Notes: generated by a model from the letters alone, not told the origin. A stretch of DNA of 64,000 bases from Hymenobacter sp. APR13 (GCF_000737515.1 NZ_CP006587.1:2537001-2601000), one strand, 5' to 3'. Counted from the first letter of the stretch, positions 1-9,217 are shown. Translations and numbers: made by a program.

Positions 1-323
1 GCAAGCAGCTGAAAGACGGCCTGTTCCACCTCAGCAATGAAGAGTTCGACCAGGTAGTTATTGCCTACGAGCCCATCTGGGCCATCGGGACCGGCAAAAC
101 GGCCACCAGCGCCCAGGCCCAGGAGGTGCACGCCTTCATCCGCGAGCAGATTGCCCGCGCCTACGACGCCGAAGCGGCCCTGAACACCACCATCCTCTAC
201 GGCGGCTCGGCCAACGCCCAGAACGCCCGCGAGCTGTTCAGCCAGCCCGACGTAGACGGCGGCCTCATCGGCGGCGCCGCCCTCAAGTCGCGCGACTTCA
301 CCGAAATCATCAAGTCGTTCTAG
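1..323 (+). CDS. tpiA: Triosephosphate isomerase, C-terminal part
   Basis: This is the 3' end of tpiA, cut by the left edge; the reading frame enters at base 3. Triosephosphate isomerase interconverts dihydroxyacetone phosphate and glyceraldehyde 3-phosphate in cytosolic glycolysis. The family signature is visible near the left edge as [11 protein letters not shown], containing the catalytic Glu, followed by the phosphate-binding ILYGGSAN stretch and the terminal GGLIGGAAL loop. The C-terminus has the normal length, ending in IKSF and TAG. Upstream context is outside the window. A palindromic repeat starts 18 bases after the stop. Confidence 0.97.
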   Translation, partial: KQLKDGLFHLSNEEFDQVVIAYEPIWAIGTGKTATSAQAQEVHAFIREQIARAYDAEAALNTTILYGGSANAQNARELFSQPDVDGGLIGGAALKSRDFTEIIKSF

Positions 324-341
324 GTTACCACACGTAGCGTA

Positions 342-439
342 TGTCATCCTGAGGCGGTAGCCGAAGGACCTTGCCACACTGGAACGAAAATTGCCGTTTC
401 CGCGTGATAAGGTCCTTCGGCTACCACCTCAGGATGACA
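342..439. repeat. Palindromic repeat, family A (TGTCATCCTGAG ends)
   Basis: Two 31-base arms (342-372 and 409-439) are reverse complements with one mismatch and enclose a 36-base loop. The ends read TGTCATCCTGAG and CTCAGGATGACA. Related elements with variant arms lie at 15763-15907, 29680-29778 and 31061-31148, and a half copy at 23714-23760. The element fills the gap between tpiA and the next gene. It may act as a transcript end in both directions, but it has no strong T tract. REP- or MITE-like dispersed repeat is the most likely class. Confidence 0.85.
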
Positions 440-468
440 GCTTTTTTAGGCCGCCCTAGCTTCTTTGT

Positions 469-855
469 ATGCTTTCCACTCTAATACTCTCCGGCCTGCT
501 GGCGCTGAACCCTTTTGCCGCGCCGCAGCCGCGGGCGCCGTTTGTGGCGGCGTCGGCCGTAGCGGCTTCACTGGAGCCGTGCCGCCTCTACGGCTCGGTG
601 TACTTGGAGCGCGACCCCAGCCGCCGCGGCTTCTGCTTCGGGGCGGTGTATGAGGAGCCGGAAGAGGCCTTCGCCGACGTGCTGGTGTTTCCGGAAAGCA
701 ACAAGCTCTTCGCCGACAAGCCCGGCCTGTGGTACTTCACCGAAACCCGCGACTTCGCCGACTACGTGCTGTTCGTGAGCCCGAACCGCGGCCTGGCCGA
801 CTTCAGCATCAGCTACACCAAAGTGCGCTCCTTTGCCGGCTGCCGCAAGCAGTAG
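469..855 (+). CDS. Small secreted protein, DUF6150-like
   Basis: A 128-residue protein with a hydrophobic, Ala-rich N-terminus that looks like a signal peptide (about residues 1-33). The mature part begins around the Cys of EPCRLYGSVYLE and ends with a second Cys in SFAGCRKQ, so the two cysteines could form a disulfide. The repeated FAD/LAD pattern (EAFADVL, KLFAD, RDFADYV, RGLADF) resembles the DUF6150 family as I remember it; function is unknown. The start ATG lies just after CTTCTTTG, a weak -7-like box. It converges on the OmpA-type gene across a shared terminator. Confidence 0.7.
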   Translation: MLSTLILSGLLALNPFAAPQPRAPFVAASAVAASLEPCRLYGSVYLERDPSRRGFCFGAVYEEPEEAFADVLVFPESNKLFADKPGLWYFTETRDFADYVLFVSPNRGLADFSISYTKVRSFAGCRKQ

Positions 856-876
856 CCGGTTTGTATCCATAAAAAA

Positions 877-911
877 GAAGCCCTTGCTCAACTGAGCAAG
901 GGCTCTTTTTT
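877..911. terminator. Bidirectional terminator
   Basis: An 11-base perfect stem (GCCCTTGCTCA / TGAGCAAGGGC, 880-890 and 893-903) is followed by a T run on the + strand and preceded by an A run. It can therefore end both the + gene at 469-855 and the converging - strand gene that ends at 923. Confidence 0.85.
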
Positions 912-922
912 GGGCGTATGAC

Positions 923-1961
923 CTACAGCTTCACCAGCTCTACGCGCCGGTTTTTGGCGCGGCCGGCTTCCGTGGCGTTGTCGGCCAGCGGCTTGGTCTG
1001 GCCGAGGCCGGTGGCTTGCAGGCGGCTGGCGGCCGTACCGGCTGTGGTTAGCGCCGCCACCACGGTGCGGGCCCGGGCTTCGGAAAGCTGCTGGTTGTGG
1101 GCCGAAGTGCCGGCATTGTCGGTGTGGCCCTGCACGGACAGGCGCAGCTGCGGATTCTGGCGTAGCAGCGCCAGCACTTCCGCCACGCCGGCCGCGGCCT
1201 CGGGCCGCAGGGTGGCCTTATCCGTGTCGAAGTTCAGGTAGAGGGCTATGTGGCCGTCCGCGTCTAGTTTTTTTTATGTCGGCGGCATTCACCACGCCGG
1301 CCTGCTGCTGCATGCCGGCTTTTTCGATAACGTTGAGCACGTAGTCGGAGCCGGTGGGCTGCATCTGCACCCACACTTCCTTGTCTTTCTGGCGGATGAC
1401 GTACGTGTCGGCAGGGCCGGAAATGTTGGTGTCGTGCTTTTCGTACTCGTCTTCTCTAATAGCCTTGATGGCGTCCTGCGACACCTCACCCGACGACACT
1501 TTCACGCCGCCCAAGCTCTTGATCAGGTTTTCGTAGTTGCGCTGCTGCATCAGCTCCGAAGCCGGCTTCTCGGAATCCACGGGGCGGAAGTGGCGGCTCA
1601 CGATGCGGCCTTCCACGGCCACCAGGTTTTTGCCGTCGTACACGTAGGCGCGGTCGAAGTCGAAGCCGGTACTGTCGCTGTCGTAGGGGGTGTGGTAGCC
1701 TTTCAGGCCGCTCAGATAGGGCCAGGCGCCCAGGCTGGCGCTGCTTACGGGCACGGTGCTGAGGTCGAAGGTGGCACCCGGGGCGGTGGTGGCGGCCGCC
1801 GTTTCGGTAGCGGCTTCGGTGGTGGCTGGCGCCTCAGTAGTGGTGGCGGCCGTGGTGTTTTCGGTGGTAGTGGCGGTGTCTTCGGCGGCGTCTTTCTTGC
1901 CGCAGGAGGCCAGCAGGCCCAGCAGCGCGCAGGAGGCTACGAGTCGAATCGTTGTTTTCAT
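923..1961 (-). pseudogene. OmpA-family lipoprotein broken by a +1 frameshift
   Basis: Read on the minus strand, the gene starts at 1961 with a lipoprotein signal peptide (lipobox LASC, Cys20) and a Thr/Ala-rich linker. A central domain of about 150 residues ends in NAADIKK. The frame then runs into TAA at 1218. Skipping one base of the A8 run (T8 on the + strand at 1268-1275) restores LDADGHIALYLNFDT and a complete OmpA C-terminal peptidoglycan-binding domain, with QGHTDNAGT and NRRVELVKL, stopping at 923. So it is one protein of about 345 residues split by one extra A. A real mutation, an assembly error, or transcriptional slippage on A8 are all possible. If functional it would anchor the outer membrane to peptidoglycan. 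Confidence 0.9.
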
Positions 1962-2060
1962 AAAAAGGTGGTTGGAAAGAGGAAGGTTGGAGCTTCAAAG
2001 GAAGTAATATTTATATACATCAATAGATAGCTGAAGCCGGCGGCGGTTTAACCGGCCGCG

Positions 2061-2091
2061 TTGGCCCGGCCCGATTTTCCTGCGACCTTTG
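2061..2091 (+). promoter_or_regulatory. Promoter of prmA
   Basis: TTGG at 2061-2064 and GACCTTTG at 2084-2091, 19 bases apart, fit the Bacteroidota TTTG / TAnnTTTG consensus with one mismatch in each box. The prmA ATG lies 44 bases downstream, so upstream in-frame alternatives would fall inside the promoter. Confidence 0.55.
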
Positions 2092-2135
2092 CGGCCCGGC
2101 CCGGCCGGCTAACCCTGATTTTTTCCTTCCTGACT

Positions 2136-2969
2136 ATGGATTTTGTTGAAGTGCGCGTGCTGGCCCCCCGGGAGCTGGCCGACATTCTGGTGGCCGAGCT
2201 GGCCGAAGTAGGCTACACCACTTTCGAAGACAACGACGAGGGCTTCTGCGCCTACATCGACGAAGACCAGTTTGCGGCCGACGCCGTAACCGAAATCATG
2301 AGCCGCTACGAGGGCCAGGGCGAGCTGGGCTACGAGCACCGCGTGATTACGCGCCAGAACTGGAATGCCGAGTGGGAAAAGAACTTCGAGGCGCTGGTCA
2401 TTGCCGATAAGGTGTCGGTGCGGGCGCCGTTCCACGAGGCCCGGCCCGACCTGGAGTACGAAATCGTGATTATGCCCCGCATGTCGTTCGGCACCGGCCA
2501 CCACGACACCACGGCCCTGATGATTGCCAACCAGCTCGACGTAGACCACCAGGGCAAGCGCGTGCTGGACATGGGCTGCGGCACCGGCATCCTGGCCATT
2601 ATGGCCGTGCACCTGGGCGCGAGCTACGTGCTGGCCGTGGACGTGGAGCCCTGGACCGCCGAAAACGCCGCCGACAATGCCCTCGAAAACAACGTGCAGG
2701 ACAAGGTGGAAGCCCGCCTCGGCGACATCACCGCGCTGGAAGGGGAGGCCCCGTTCGACATCATCCTGGCCAACATCAACCGCAACGTGCTCCTCGACGA
2801 CATGGGCGCTTACGGCCAGTACCTGAAGCCCGGCTGCCCCATTCTGTTCTCGGGTTTTTACGAGGAAGACCTGGCCCTGATCCGGGCGGCGGCCGAGCAA
2901 CACGGCCTGCGCTACGGCAGCCACCGCACCCAGAACCACTGGGTATCGGCCATTTTCTATCAGGCGTAG
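2136..2969 (+). CDS. prmA: Ribosomal protein L11 methyltransferase
   Basis: PrmA transfers methyl groups from S-adenosylmethionine to amino groups of ribosomal protein L11 in the cytosol. This 277-residue protein has an N-terminal substrate-recognition domain (about 1-60) and a linker containing MSFGTGHHDTT. A Rossmann methyltransferase core follows, with the SAM-binding VLDMGCGTG at about residue 143 and LANINRN near residue 211. An ATG at 2136 was chosen because it begins MDFVEVRV, typical of the family, and sits downstream of the promoter; the longer frame from 2061 would start inside it. Flanked by a terminator. It looks monocistronic. Confidence 0.95.
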   Translation: MDFVEVRVLAPRELADILVAELAEVGYTTFEDNDEGFCAYIDEDQFAADAVTEIMSRYEGQGELGYEHRVITRQNWNAEWEKNFEALVIADKVSVRAPFHEARPDLEYEIVIMPRMSFGTGHHDTTALMIANQLDVDHQGKRVLDMGCGTGILAIMAVHLGASYVLAVDVEPWTAENAADNALENNVQDKVEARLGDITALEGEAPFDIILANINRNVLLDDMGAYGQYLKPGCPILFSGFYEEDLALIRAAAEQHGLRYGSHRTQNHWVSAIFYQA

Positions 2970-2994
2970 TAGATTTCGCCAACAGCAAAAAAAG

Positions 2995-3027
2995 AAGGCC
3001 CGCACTACCGAGTAGTGCGGGCCTTTC
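2995..3027. terminator. Bidirectional terminator
   Basis: A 14-base stem (AAGGCCCGCACTAC, 2995-3008, with its complement at 3012-3025) and a 3-base loop, preceded by an A-rich run. It lies between convergent prmA and the small - strand gene that ends at 3049. Confidence 0.85.
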
Positions 3028-3048
3028 TTGTTGAAGGTCAGGGAAAGA

Positions 3049-3390
3049 TTAGAGGCAGAGCGCCAGCCATTCCTCGTCGGAAAGGCCGTAGTCTACGGGG
3101 TTTTCGTGGACCAGTGCTTTGCAGTTGAGTGCGGGCAGCACGTCCTGCGGCGACACCAGGAAGTGGCGGGCCAGCCGGTCGAGGGCGGCTTTGCCCCGGC
3201 GCACGATGATGGTGCCGCACTCGGGCCGCACCTGCACTTCAGGATCGACGAGTAGCAGCATTTCCTTCCACTCCGATACGGTAGCGGAAGACTTGCCTAG
3301 GCGTTGCGTGATGTCGTCGCGCAGCGTCTGAACGGCGCGCAGCAGCGCGTTCGGGGCGAGGGCAGAAAGCCGGGAAGCAGCGTTTAGCAT
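3049..3390 (-). CDS. Conserved-looking hypothetical protein, 113 residues
   Basis: I do not recognise this family. The minus-strand frame from ATG 3390 encodes 113 residues with no signal peptide or membrane helix. It has helical character (LLRAVQTLRDDITQRLG) and a C-terminal half with VLPALNCKALVHENPVDYGLS, ending SDEEWLALCL. A TTG four codons upstream (3402) is an alternative start; ATG is preferred. Codon use matches its high-GC neighbours, and the frame is closed by a shared terminator, so I think it is real. The following gap, 3391-3683, holds no gene; its only notable feature is a lone TTTG-rich AT patch near 3470-3515. Confidence 0.6.
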   Translation of the reverse strand: MLNAASRLSALAPNALLRAVQTLRDDITQRLGKSSATVSEWKEMLLLVDPEVQVRPECGTIIVRRGKAALDRLARHFLVSPQDVLPALNCKALVHENPVDYGLSDEEWLALCL

Positions 3391-3683
3391 AAGACAAGGC
3401 AAAGGAGAAAGTTCTGCTTATAAGATACGCAGATACATTCCGAAAGATACCGTTTTAGCTGAGCTGGGCGGTAAACTTTGCAAGAAATTTGTGTGTCTGT
3501 TGCATTATTTATTGCTGTCGGGTGGGCCCGAAATCAGTTTGGCACTGACGCTGATTGTAGGACGGTAGGCGAGGTAAATAGTCCGAAACCAGCAAAATAC
3601 CGGAGCGGGTGCCGCCATGCCTCCGAGTATGCCGACTATTAACGAAATTGTAGGCGACTTATCAGGTTCCGACGAATTTTCCT

Positions 3684-6600
3684 ATGAAGCAATTCGCTTT
3701 CGGGTGGCTGAGCGCCCTGCTGCTGGCACTGAGTATGCCCGCCCTGGCCCAGCAACCCAAGCCGCAAACGCCTGCCCGCCAGCAGCCTGCCGCCACCCCG
3801 GCCGCCGTGCCGCGCTTTAATGGCAAGCTATCCGCCGACCCCGCGCAGTTTATCCAGGATGTGCAGCTGATGATGGCGGCCACCAACAACGCGGCCGCCA
3901 AAAATACGGCCGCCAAGCTGCAGCAGCTCTGGGGCAGCAGCAAGCTCACGGCCACTCAGCAGGGCACCATTGTGGCCCTAACCCAACAGATGCAGACCCT
4001 GGGCTACAAGCCCCGCCCGCACCTGGAGGCCCTGTTCGGGGCCATTGTGGCCGGGGCTACCGTGCAGAACTTCACCGACCGCCAGACCGACGAGCTGCTG
4101 GACGTGCTGACCAAAACCGTGCGTCGCGACCCGGGGCCGGAAGCGGCCAAGTTCATCAGCAGCACGGCCCAGTTTCTGGATACCAAGGTGCTGTATAGCT
4201 CGCGCTACAGCTCGTTGCGGGTGGTAGGGGGCAGCTTCTCCTTTGCCTACAACGACCAGGACATGCCCAGCATGGCGCCCGCGCCAGCTCCAGCGCCCGC
4301 CCCCGTTTCGGCGCCGGTAGTCACGCAGCCGCTCAACACCAAAGCCGCCGCCAAGCCGGCCGCCAAGAAGCCCGCCAAAAAGCGCAGCTCCGACGGCTGG
4401 GACACCGCCGACCTGTGGAGCAGCAGCGGCAGCGGCTGGGGCGACAGTAACGACGGCTGGGGCACGCCCAAGAAAACCACCAAAGCCGCCCCCGCCAAAG
4501 CCGGCGCCACTCCCGCCGCCACTCCCGCGCCGGAGCCGGTGTATGAGCCCGCGCCCTACTTCGACAGCTACGTGGCCCCACCCACGCGCGGCCCGGTGCT
4601 GCTGCTCAAGGACGCCGACCTGTTCATTTCCAGCAGCGCCGACTCCGTCACCATCACCAAAACCAGCGGGGCCGTGCTGCCTCTCACCGGCAAGTTTGTG
4701 GGCTACGGCGGCCAGTACGCCTGGCAGGTGAACGGCAACCCTGTCACGGCCGACCTCAGCACCTACGACTTCGACCTCAACCGCCCCGAGTTCACGGCTG
4801 AGCCCGTGACGCTGACGTATCCGGCAGTGCTGGAAGCGCCGGTGAAAGGCGCGCTATCCTACAAGAGTGTGAAGAAGAAAGCGGGCACCGCCGACTCCGG
4901 CTACCCGCGCTTTATCTCGCTCACCAACGACGCCCGCGTCAAGAACATCGGCGACAATATCCGCTACTACGGGGGCTTCTCGCTGGCGGGCAGCCGCACG
5001 CTGTCGGCCTCGCTGGATGGCTCGTTGTCGCGCATTTTCGTGGACGTGGACGGCAAGCCCAAGTTCCGGGCCGACAGCCGGGCCTACGTGCTCGGCGACT
5101 CGGTTATCACGGCGGAGCGGGCTTCGGTGTCGATTTTCGAGGACAAGATTGACTCGCTCACCCACCCCGGCGTGAAGCTGAAGTTCAACAAGAAGGCGCA
5201 GATTCTGCAGTTGGCCCGCGAGGCCGGCCTCTACAAAACCACGCCCTACTACGACTCCTACCACCAGATGGAAATCACGGCCGAGATGCTGACCTGGCCC
5301 ATCCGGACGCCCGATATCCAGTTCTCCATCCTGACGGCCAAAAACCAGGTGACGGCCAACTTCGAGAGCAAGGAGTTCTACACCAACACCCGCTACCAGC
5401 AGATCAAGGCCATCAACAAGCTGCACCCGCTGCAGATGGTGGTGGGCTTCAGCGCCGAAAACGGCAACCGCAAGCGCTTCACGGTGCAGGAAGTGGCCGA
5501 TTTCCGCAAGCTCAAGCCCGAAAACGTGCGCTCCGCCGCCGCCGGCCTCGCCCGCGACGGCTACGTGGACTGGAACCCCCAGACCCAGCAGATTACGCTG
5601 CGGCCCAAGGCCCTGCACTACGTGAATTCCTCGCGCGGCAAGAAAGACTACGACCACATTGCCATCAAGAGTCTGTCGCCGTCGGGCAAGAACGCCACCC
5701 TCAACCTCACCAGCAACGACCTGATTGTGCGGGGCGTGGACCGCTTCAACTTCTCCGACGACTCCGTGACGGTGTTCGTGAAGCCCGACTCCAGCATCAT
5801 CCGCATCCAGAAAAACCGCGGCGTGCTGTTCAATGGCACAGTGGTGGCCTCGGCCTTCGTGTTCAAGGGCAAGGAGTTCCGGTTCGACTACGACGGCTTC
5901 TTCATCGACCTGGCCCAGATTGACTCCATCATCGTGAAGGGCAAGAACTCGAAAGGCTCGGTGATGAAGGCCCGCAAAGACACCGACTTCACGCTCACCA
6001 ATAAGAAGAAAACCTCCACCGGTAAGCTCTACATCAACCACCCCAACAACAAGTCGGGGCGCAAGAAGCTGGGCGCTTATCCGTCGTTTGACGCCACCAC
6101 CGGCGCCTACGTGTACTTCGACAAGCCCGAGGTGCTGGGCGGCGCCTACGACACCACGGTGTACTTCGACATTCCGCCCTTCAAGCTCGACTCGCTCAAC
6201 AATAAAAACCGCTCGGCGGTGGGCTTTAAGGGCACGTTCGTGAGCGGCGGCATCGTGCCCGACATCAAAACCAAGCTCAGTCTGCAGGAAGACGGCTCGC
6301 TGGGCTTCACCTACGACCTGCCCAAGGAAGGCGTGCCGGTGTATGGCGGCAAGGGCCGCCTGTTCAATAAGGTGAAGATGAGCAACCGCGGTATCCAGGG
6401 CATCGGCGACGTGAAGTACCTGACCAGCACGCTCAGCTCCGACCAGTTTATCTTCTACAAAGACTCCGTAGTGACGGTGGGCAAGGCCGGCACCATTCTG
6501 CCGGGGCCGCTGAACGGCACCGAGTTTACCAAAGTGAACCTGCCGCCTGGCTACCAGATGAAGTGGGCCGTGAAGCAGGACTCGATGTACCTGAGCACCC

Positions 6601-9059
6601 AGGCCGGCACCGCGGGCAAGCCCATGCTGCTCTACGGCGACCAGTACGGCTTCAAGGGCGTGGCCACCCTCTCGCCGGGCGGCCTCTACGGCGACGGCCG
6701 CATTGAAGGGCCGCAGTCCTTTATCCGCGCCACTCAGATTGCCTTCAAGCCCACCAGCTACAGTGGCAAGCGCTCCACGCTCAGCATCAAGTCGGCGGAG
6801 CCCAACAAGCCCGCCCTCACGGCCAACAACGTGGCCTTCGGCTACGACGTGAAGAACGGCAACACCATCTTTGCCCGCGAAGCCGACGACAATAAGTCCA
6901 GCATCGACCTGCCGTATTCCGAGTACAAAACCACGCTGTCGGGCGGGGTCTGGGACTTCAAGAAGAAGCTGGTGCAGCTGAAGGTGGCGCCCGGCGCCGA
7001 CTCTACGCGCTCCTACTTCTACTCGACCCGCAAAGACCAGAACGGCCTGAAGTTCCGGGCGGCTACCGGTCAGTACGACCTGGCCCGCTACCGCCTGGTG
7101 GCCGGCGGCGTGCCCTACATTGCCTCCGCCGACGCCTGGATTTCGCCGGACTCCAGCAAAGTGTACATCCTGGCCAATGCCCAAATGCGCACCTTCCAGA
7201 ACGCGGGCATCGTGATGGACACGCTGGCCAAGTTCCACAAGCTGTATCAGGGCGAAATCAAGGTTCTCTCGCGCACGGCCTTCACCGGCAACGCCCTCTA
7301 TAGCTACAAAAACGCTGCGGCCGACTCCTTCGCCATCAAGTTCGCCAACTTCCAGGTCGACTCGGCGGCAGTGGGCATGGGCTCGGCGAAAGGCACGAAG
7401 CCGGTGGCGGCCAAGAAAGGCGGCCTGCTCAAGCGCAACGACGACAGCGGCAACGCCCCGCTCTCGCCGCCCACCACGGCCGTGGCTACTATTGATGCCA
7501 AAGACAAGTTCCACCTCGCGCCGCGCATTGCCTACCGGGGCGGCGTAAACATGAGCTCCAAGCGCAAAGGCTTCATCTTCGATGGGCAGGCGCGGCTGGA
7601 GTTCAGTAAGGTGCCCACCGCCGCTGAGTGGTTTGCGGTGCAGGACTCCATCGACCCCAAGGCCATCCGACTGCGGATTCCGGAGCCCGGCGTGAAGGCT
7701 GCCGACGACAACCTGTTCACGGGCCTGTTCCTGTCCGACGGCACGGGCAAGGTGTACCCGCTCTTCGCCGGCCCCAAGCCCGACATCATCGACCGGAACT
7801 TCTTCCAGGCGGGCGGCACGCTGGCCTTCGACCAGAAGAAGGGCGTGTACACCATTGCCAAGCACGACCTGGCCGACCCCAACCAGTACGAAGGCTCGGT
7901 GCTGAGCTTCGTGGATTCCACTTCGTCGCTGCGCTTCCGCGGCAAGCTCAACTTCATCAACTCCAGCAAAGACTACGGCATCACGGCCTCCGGCGTGGGC
8001 ACCGCCCGCCCCGACAGCAACCGCTACTCCATCAACAGCTTCCTGATCTTCGACATCAACCTGCCGGAGAAAGCCGTGGAAGCCATGGCCGCCGATATGG
8101 CCACCAACACCAAAGGCGCGCCCGAAGCCCTCGACGGCTCGCAGGACGAGCTCTACAAGCTGGCCGAGTTCATCGGCAACAAGGCCGTGCAGACCTACGC
8201 CGAGCGCCGCGGCAAGTACGAGCCGCTGCAGAAGCTCTCGGCCAAGATGCTGCACACGGTGGTGCTCAACAAGGTGAATCTGCGCTGGAACGAGAAGTTT
8301 AAGGCCTGGTACTCGGTGGGCAAGATTGGCCTGGTGAGTGTCGGCAAGAAGGATCTGAACGCGCTGATTGACGGCTACATTGAAATCCGGAAAGGCGAAA
8401 ACAACACCGACGAGGTGAACCTCTACCTGGAAGCCGAGCCTCAGACCTGGTACTTCCTCAAGTACTCGGGCACGGCGCTGCTGGCTAAGGCCCAGCACGG
8501 TTCCTTCGACGAGATTGTGGGCCGCGCCGCCAAAGGCGACTACAACACGGCCACCCAGTACGGCTTCTTCCTCGGCGACGACCAGGAGGTGCAGCAGTAC
8601 CTGACGCACTTCCGCAAAGACTACCTGCGCGAAGACCCCAAGAAGATCAAGGCGCCGGTATCGTCGGGCGCACAGAGCACCGGCAACTTCGACTTCGACC
8701 AGGATACCAGCAAGAAGAAAAAGAAGAAAGGCAACGAGCCCGCCTTCGATGCCGACGGCATGCCGATTGAGGAAGCCCCGGTCGAGAAGAAGAAGAAAAA
8801 CAAGAAGGAGGAAGCCGCCTTCGGGGCCGACGAAACGCCAGTGGAAGACACCAGCAAGAAGCCAGCAGAAGACACCGGCAAGAAGGCCAAGAAAGCCGCC
8901 GAGCCCGTAGCCGCCGACCCCGCCGACGAAGAGCCTGCCGTAGACCCCAAGCAGGCCAAGAAGGAAGCCGAGCGACTGAAGAAGGAAGAAGAGAAGAAAG
9001 CCAAAGAGGACGCCAAGAAGAAGAAAAACAACGAAGACGACCCCTTCGGCGACTCCTAA
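3684..9059 (+). CDS. Very large exported protein with charged C-terminal tail, unknown function
   Basis: I do not recognise a named family for this 1791-residue protein. A signal peptide is clear (cleavage after PALA, residue about 22). Next come a helical segment, a Pro-Ala run and a Trp/Gly-rich low-complexity patch (about 235-265). A long series of beta-rich segments with recurring motifs such as LFNGTVVA, GGKGRLFN and LRFRGKLNF follows. Residues about 598-643 look like a winged-helix fold (FTVQEVADFRKLKPENVRSA then GYVDW), unusual in an exported protein. The last 115 residues are an extreme Lys/Glu/Asp/Ala tail rich in KKKKK tracts. No TonB plug, OMP-type C-terminus or CTD sorting signal is evident. 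Likely periplasmic or envelope-associated; role unknown. A terminator follows. Confidence 0.85.
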   Translation: MKQFAFGWLSALLLALSMPALAQQPKPQTPARQQPAATPAAVPRFNGKLSADPAQFIQDVQLMMAATNNAAAKNTAAKLQQLWGSSKLTATQQGTIVALTQQMQTLGYKPRPHLEALFGAIVAGATVQNFTDRQTDELLDVLTKTVRRDPGPEAAKFISSTAQFLDTKVLYSSRYSSLRVVGGSFSFAYNDQDMPSMAPAPAPAPAPVSAPVVTQPLNTKAAAKPAAKKPAKKRSSDGWDTADLWSSSGSGWGDSNDGWGTPKKTTKAAPAKAGATPAATPAPEPVYEPAPYFDSYVAPPTRGPVLLLKDADLFISSSADSVTITKTSGAVLPLTGKFVGYGGQYAWQVNGNPVTADLSTYDFDLNRPEFTAEPVTLTYPAVLEAPVKGALSYKSVKKKAGTADSGYPRFISLTNDARVKNIGDNIRYYGGFSLAGSRTLSASLDGSLSRIFVDVDGKPKFRADSRAYVLGDSVITAERASVSIFEDKIDSLTHPGVKLKFNKKAQILQLAREAGLYKTTPYYDSYHQMEITAEMLTWPIRTPDIQFSILTAKNQVTANFESKEFYTNTRYQQIKAINKLHPLQMVVGFSAENGNRKRFTVQEVADFRKLKPENVRSAAAGLARDGYVDWNPQTQQITLRPKALHYVNSSRGKKDYDHIAIKSLSPSGKNATLNLTSNDLIVRGVDRFNFSDDSVTVFVKPDSSIIRIQKNRGVLFNGTVVASAFVFKGKEFRFDYDGFFIDLAQIDSIIVKGKNSKGSVMKARKDTDFTLTNKKKTSTGKLYINHPNNKSGRKKLGAYPSFDATTGAYVYFDKPEVLGGAYDTTVYFDIPPFKLDSLNNKNRSAVGFKGTFVSGGIVPDIKTKLSLQEDGSLGFTYDLPKEGVPVYGGKGRLFNKVKMSNRGIQGIGDVKYLTSTLSSDQFIFYKDSVVTVGKAGTILPGPLNGTEFTKVNLPPGYQMKWAVKQDSMYLSTQAGTAGKPMLLYGDQYGFKGVATLSPGGLYGDGRIEGPQSFIRATQIAFKPTSYSGKRSTLSIKSAEPNKPALTANNVAFGYDVKNGNTIFAREADDNKSSIDLPYSEYKTTLSGGVWDFKKKLVQLKVAPGADSTRSYFYSTRKDQNGLKFRAATGQYDLARYRLVAGGVPYIASADAWISPDSSKVYILANAQMRTFQNAGIVMDTLAKFHKLYQGEIKVLSRTAFTGNALYSYKNAAADSFAIKFANFQVDSAAVGMGSAKGTKPVAAKKGGLLKRNDDSGNAPLSPPTTAVATIDAKDKFHLAPRIAYRGGVNMSSKRKGFIFDGQARLEFSKVPTAAEWFAVQDSIDPKAIRLRIPEPGVKAADDNLFTGLFLSDGTGKVYPLFAGPKPDIIDRNFFQAGGTLAFDQKKGVYTIAKHDLADPNQYEGSVLSFVDSTSSLRFRGKLNFINSSKDYGITASGVGTARPDSNRYSINSFLIFDINLPEKAVEAMAADMATNTKGAPEALDGSQDELYKLAEFIGNKAVQTYAERRGKYEPLQKLSAKMLHTVVLNKVNLRWNEKFKAWYSVGKIGLVSVGKKDLNALIDGYIEIRKGENNTDEVNLYLEAEPQTWYFLKYSGTALLAKAQHGSFDEIVGRAAKGDYNTATQYGFFLGDDQEVQQYLTHFRKDYLREDPKKIKAPVSSGAQSTGNFDFDQDTSKKKKKKGNEPAFDADGMPIEEAPVEKKKKNKKEEAAFGADETPVEDTSKKPAEDTGKKAKKAAEPVAADPADEEPAVDPKQAKKEAERLKKEEEKKAKEDAKKKKNNEDDPFGDS

Positions 9060-9067
9060 GCTACCAG

Positions 9068-9094
9068 CGCCCCGGCCCCCGGCCGGGGCGTTTT
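9068..9094 (+). terminator. Rho-independent terminator
   Basis: A GC-only 10-base stem (CGCCCCGGCC, 9068-9077, with its complement at 9081-9090) and a CCC loop, followed directly by TTTT. It closes the giant-protein gene, 8 bases after its stop codon. Confidence 0.85.
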
Positions 9095-9099
9095 GCGTT

Positions 9100-9122
9100 G
9101 TAGCACAGGCTTCAGCCTGTGC
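9100..9122. repeat. Short palindromic repeat, family B (GTAGCACAGGCTTCAGCCTGTGC)
   Basis: The core ACAGGCT-TC-AGCCTGT is a perfect hairpin preceded by GTAGC. Near-identical copies lie at 23276-23298, 39133-39155 and 46915-46937, all within about 45 bases of a gene's 3' end. This one follows the terminator of the giant gene. Confidence 0.75.
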
Positions 9123-9209
9123 AGTGCAGCGTATGTCTTGCCGGGCCTCCTTGCTGCGGCCCTACACGCCGTTGGCCAACTGGCGCGCGGAAGCGTATGC
9201 AGCACTTTC

Positions 9210-9217
9210 TATCTTTG
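9210..9217 (+). promoter_or_regulatory. -7 box upstream of plsY
   Basis: TATCTTTG matches the Bacteroidota -7 consensus TAnnTTTG and lies 23 bases before the plsY ATG. No good -33 TTTG is visible at the normal distance. Its position excludes the in-frame ATG at 9124 as the main start. Confidence 0.5.

Noticed and set aside
3403..3683. Searched for a promoter or small gene ahead of the giant protein
   Set aside because: GTAAACTTTG at 3471-3480 has one base too many for TAnnTTTG and is 200 bases from the gene; no convincing short frame is present.
4854..8609. 1251-codon open frame on the minus strand, antisense to the giant protein
   Set aside because: Typical shadow in a high-GC gene: no start context, Val/Gly/His-rich composition, and the + strand frame has the signal peptide and normal codon pattern.
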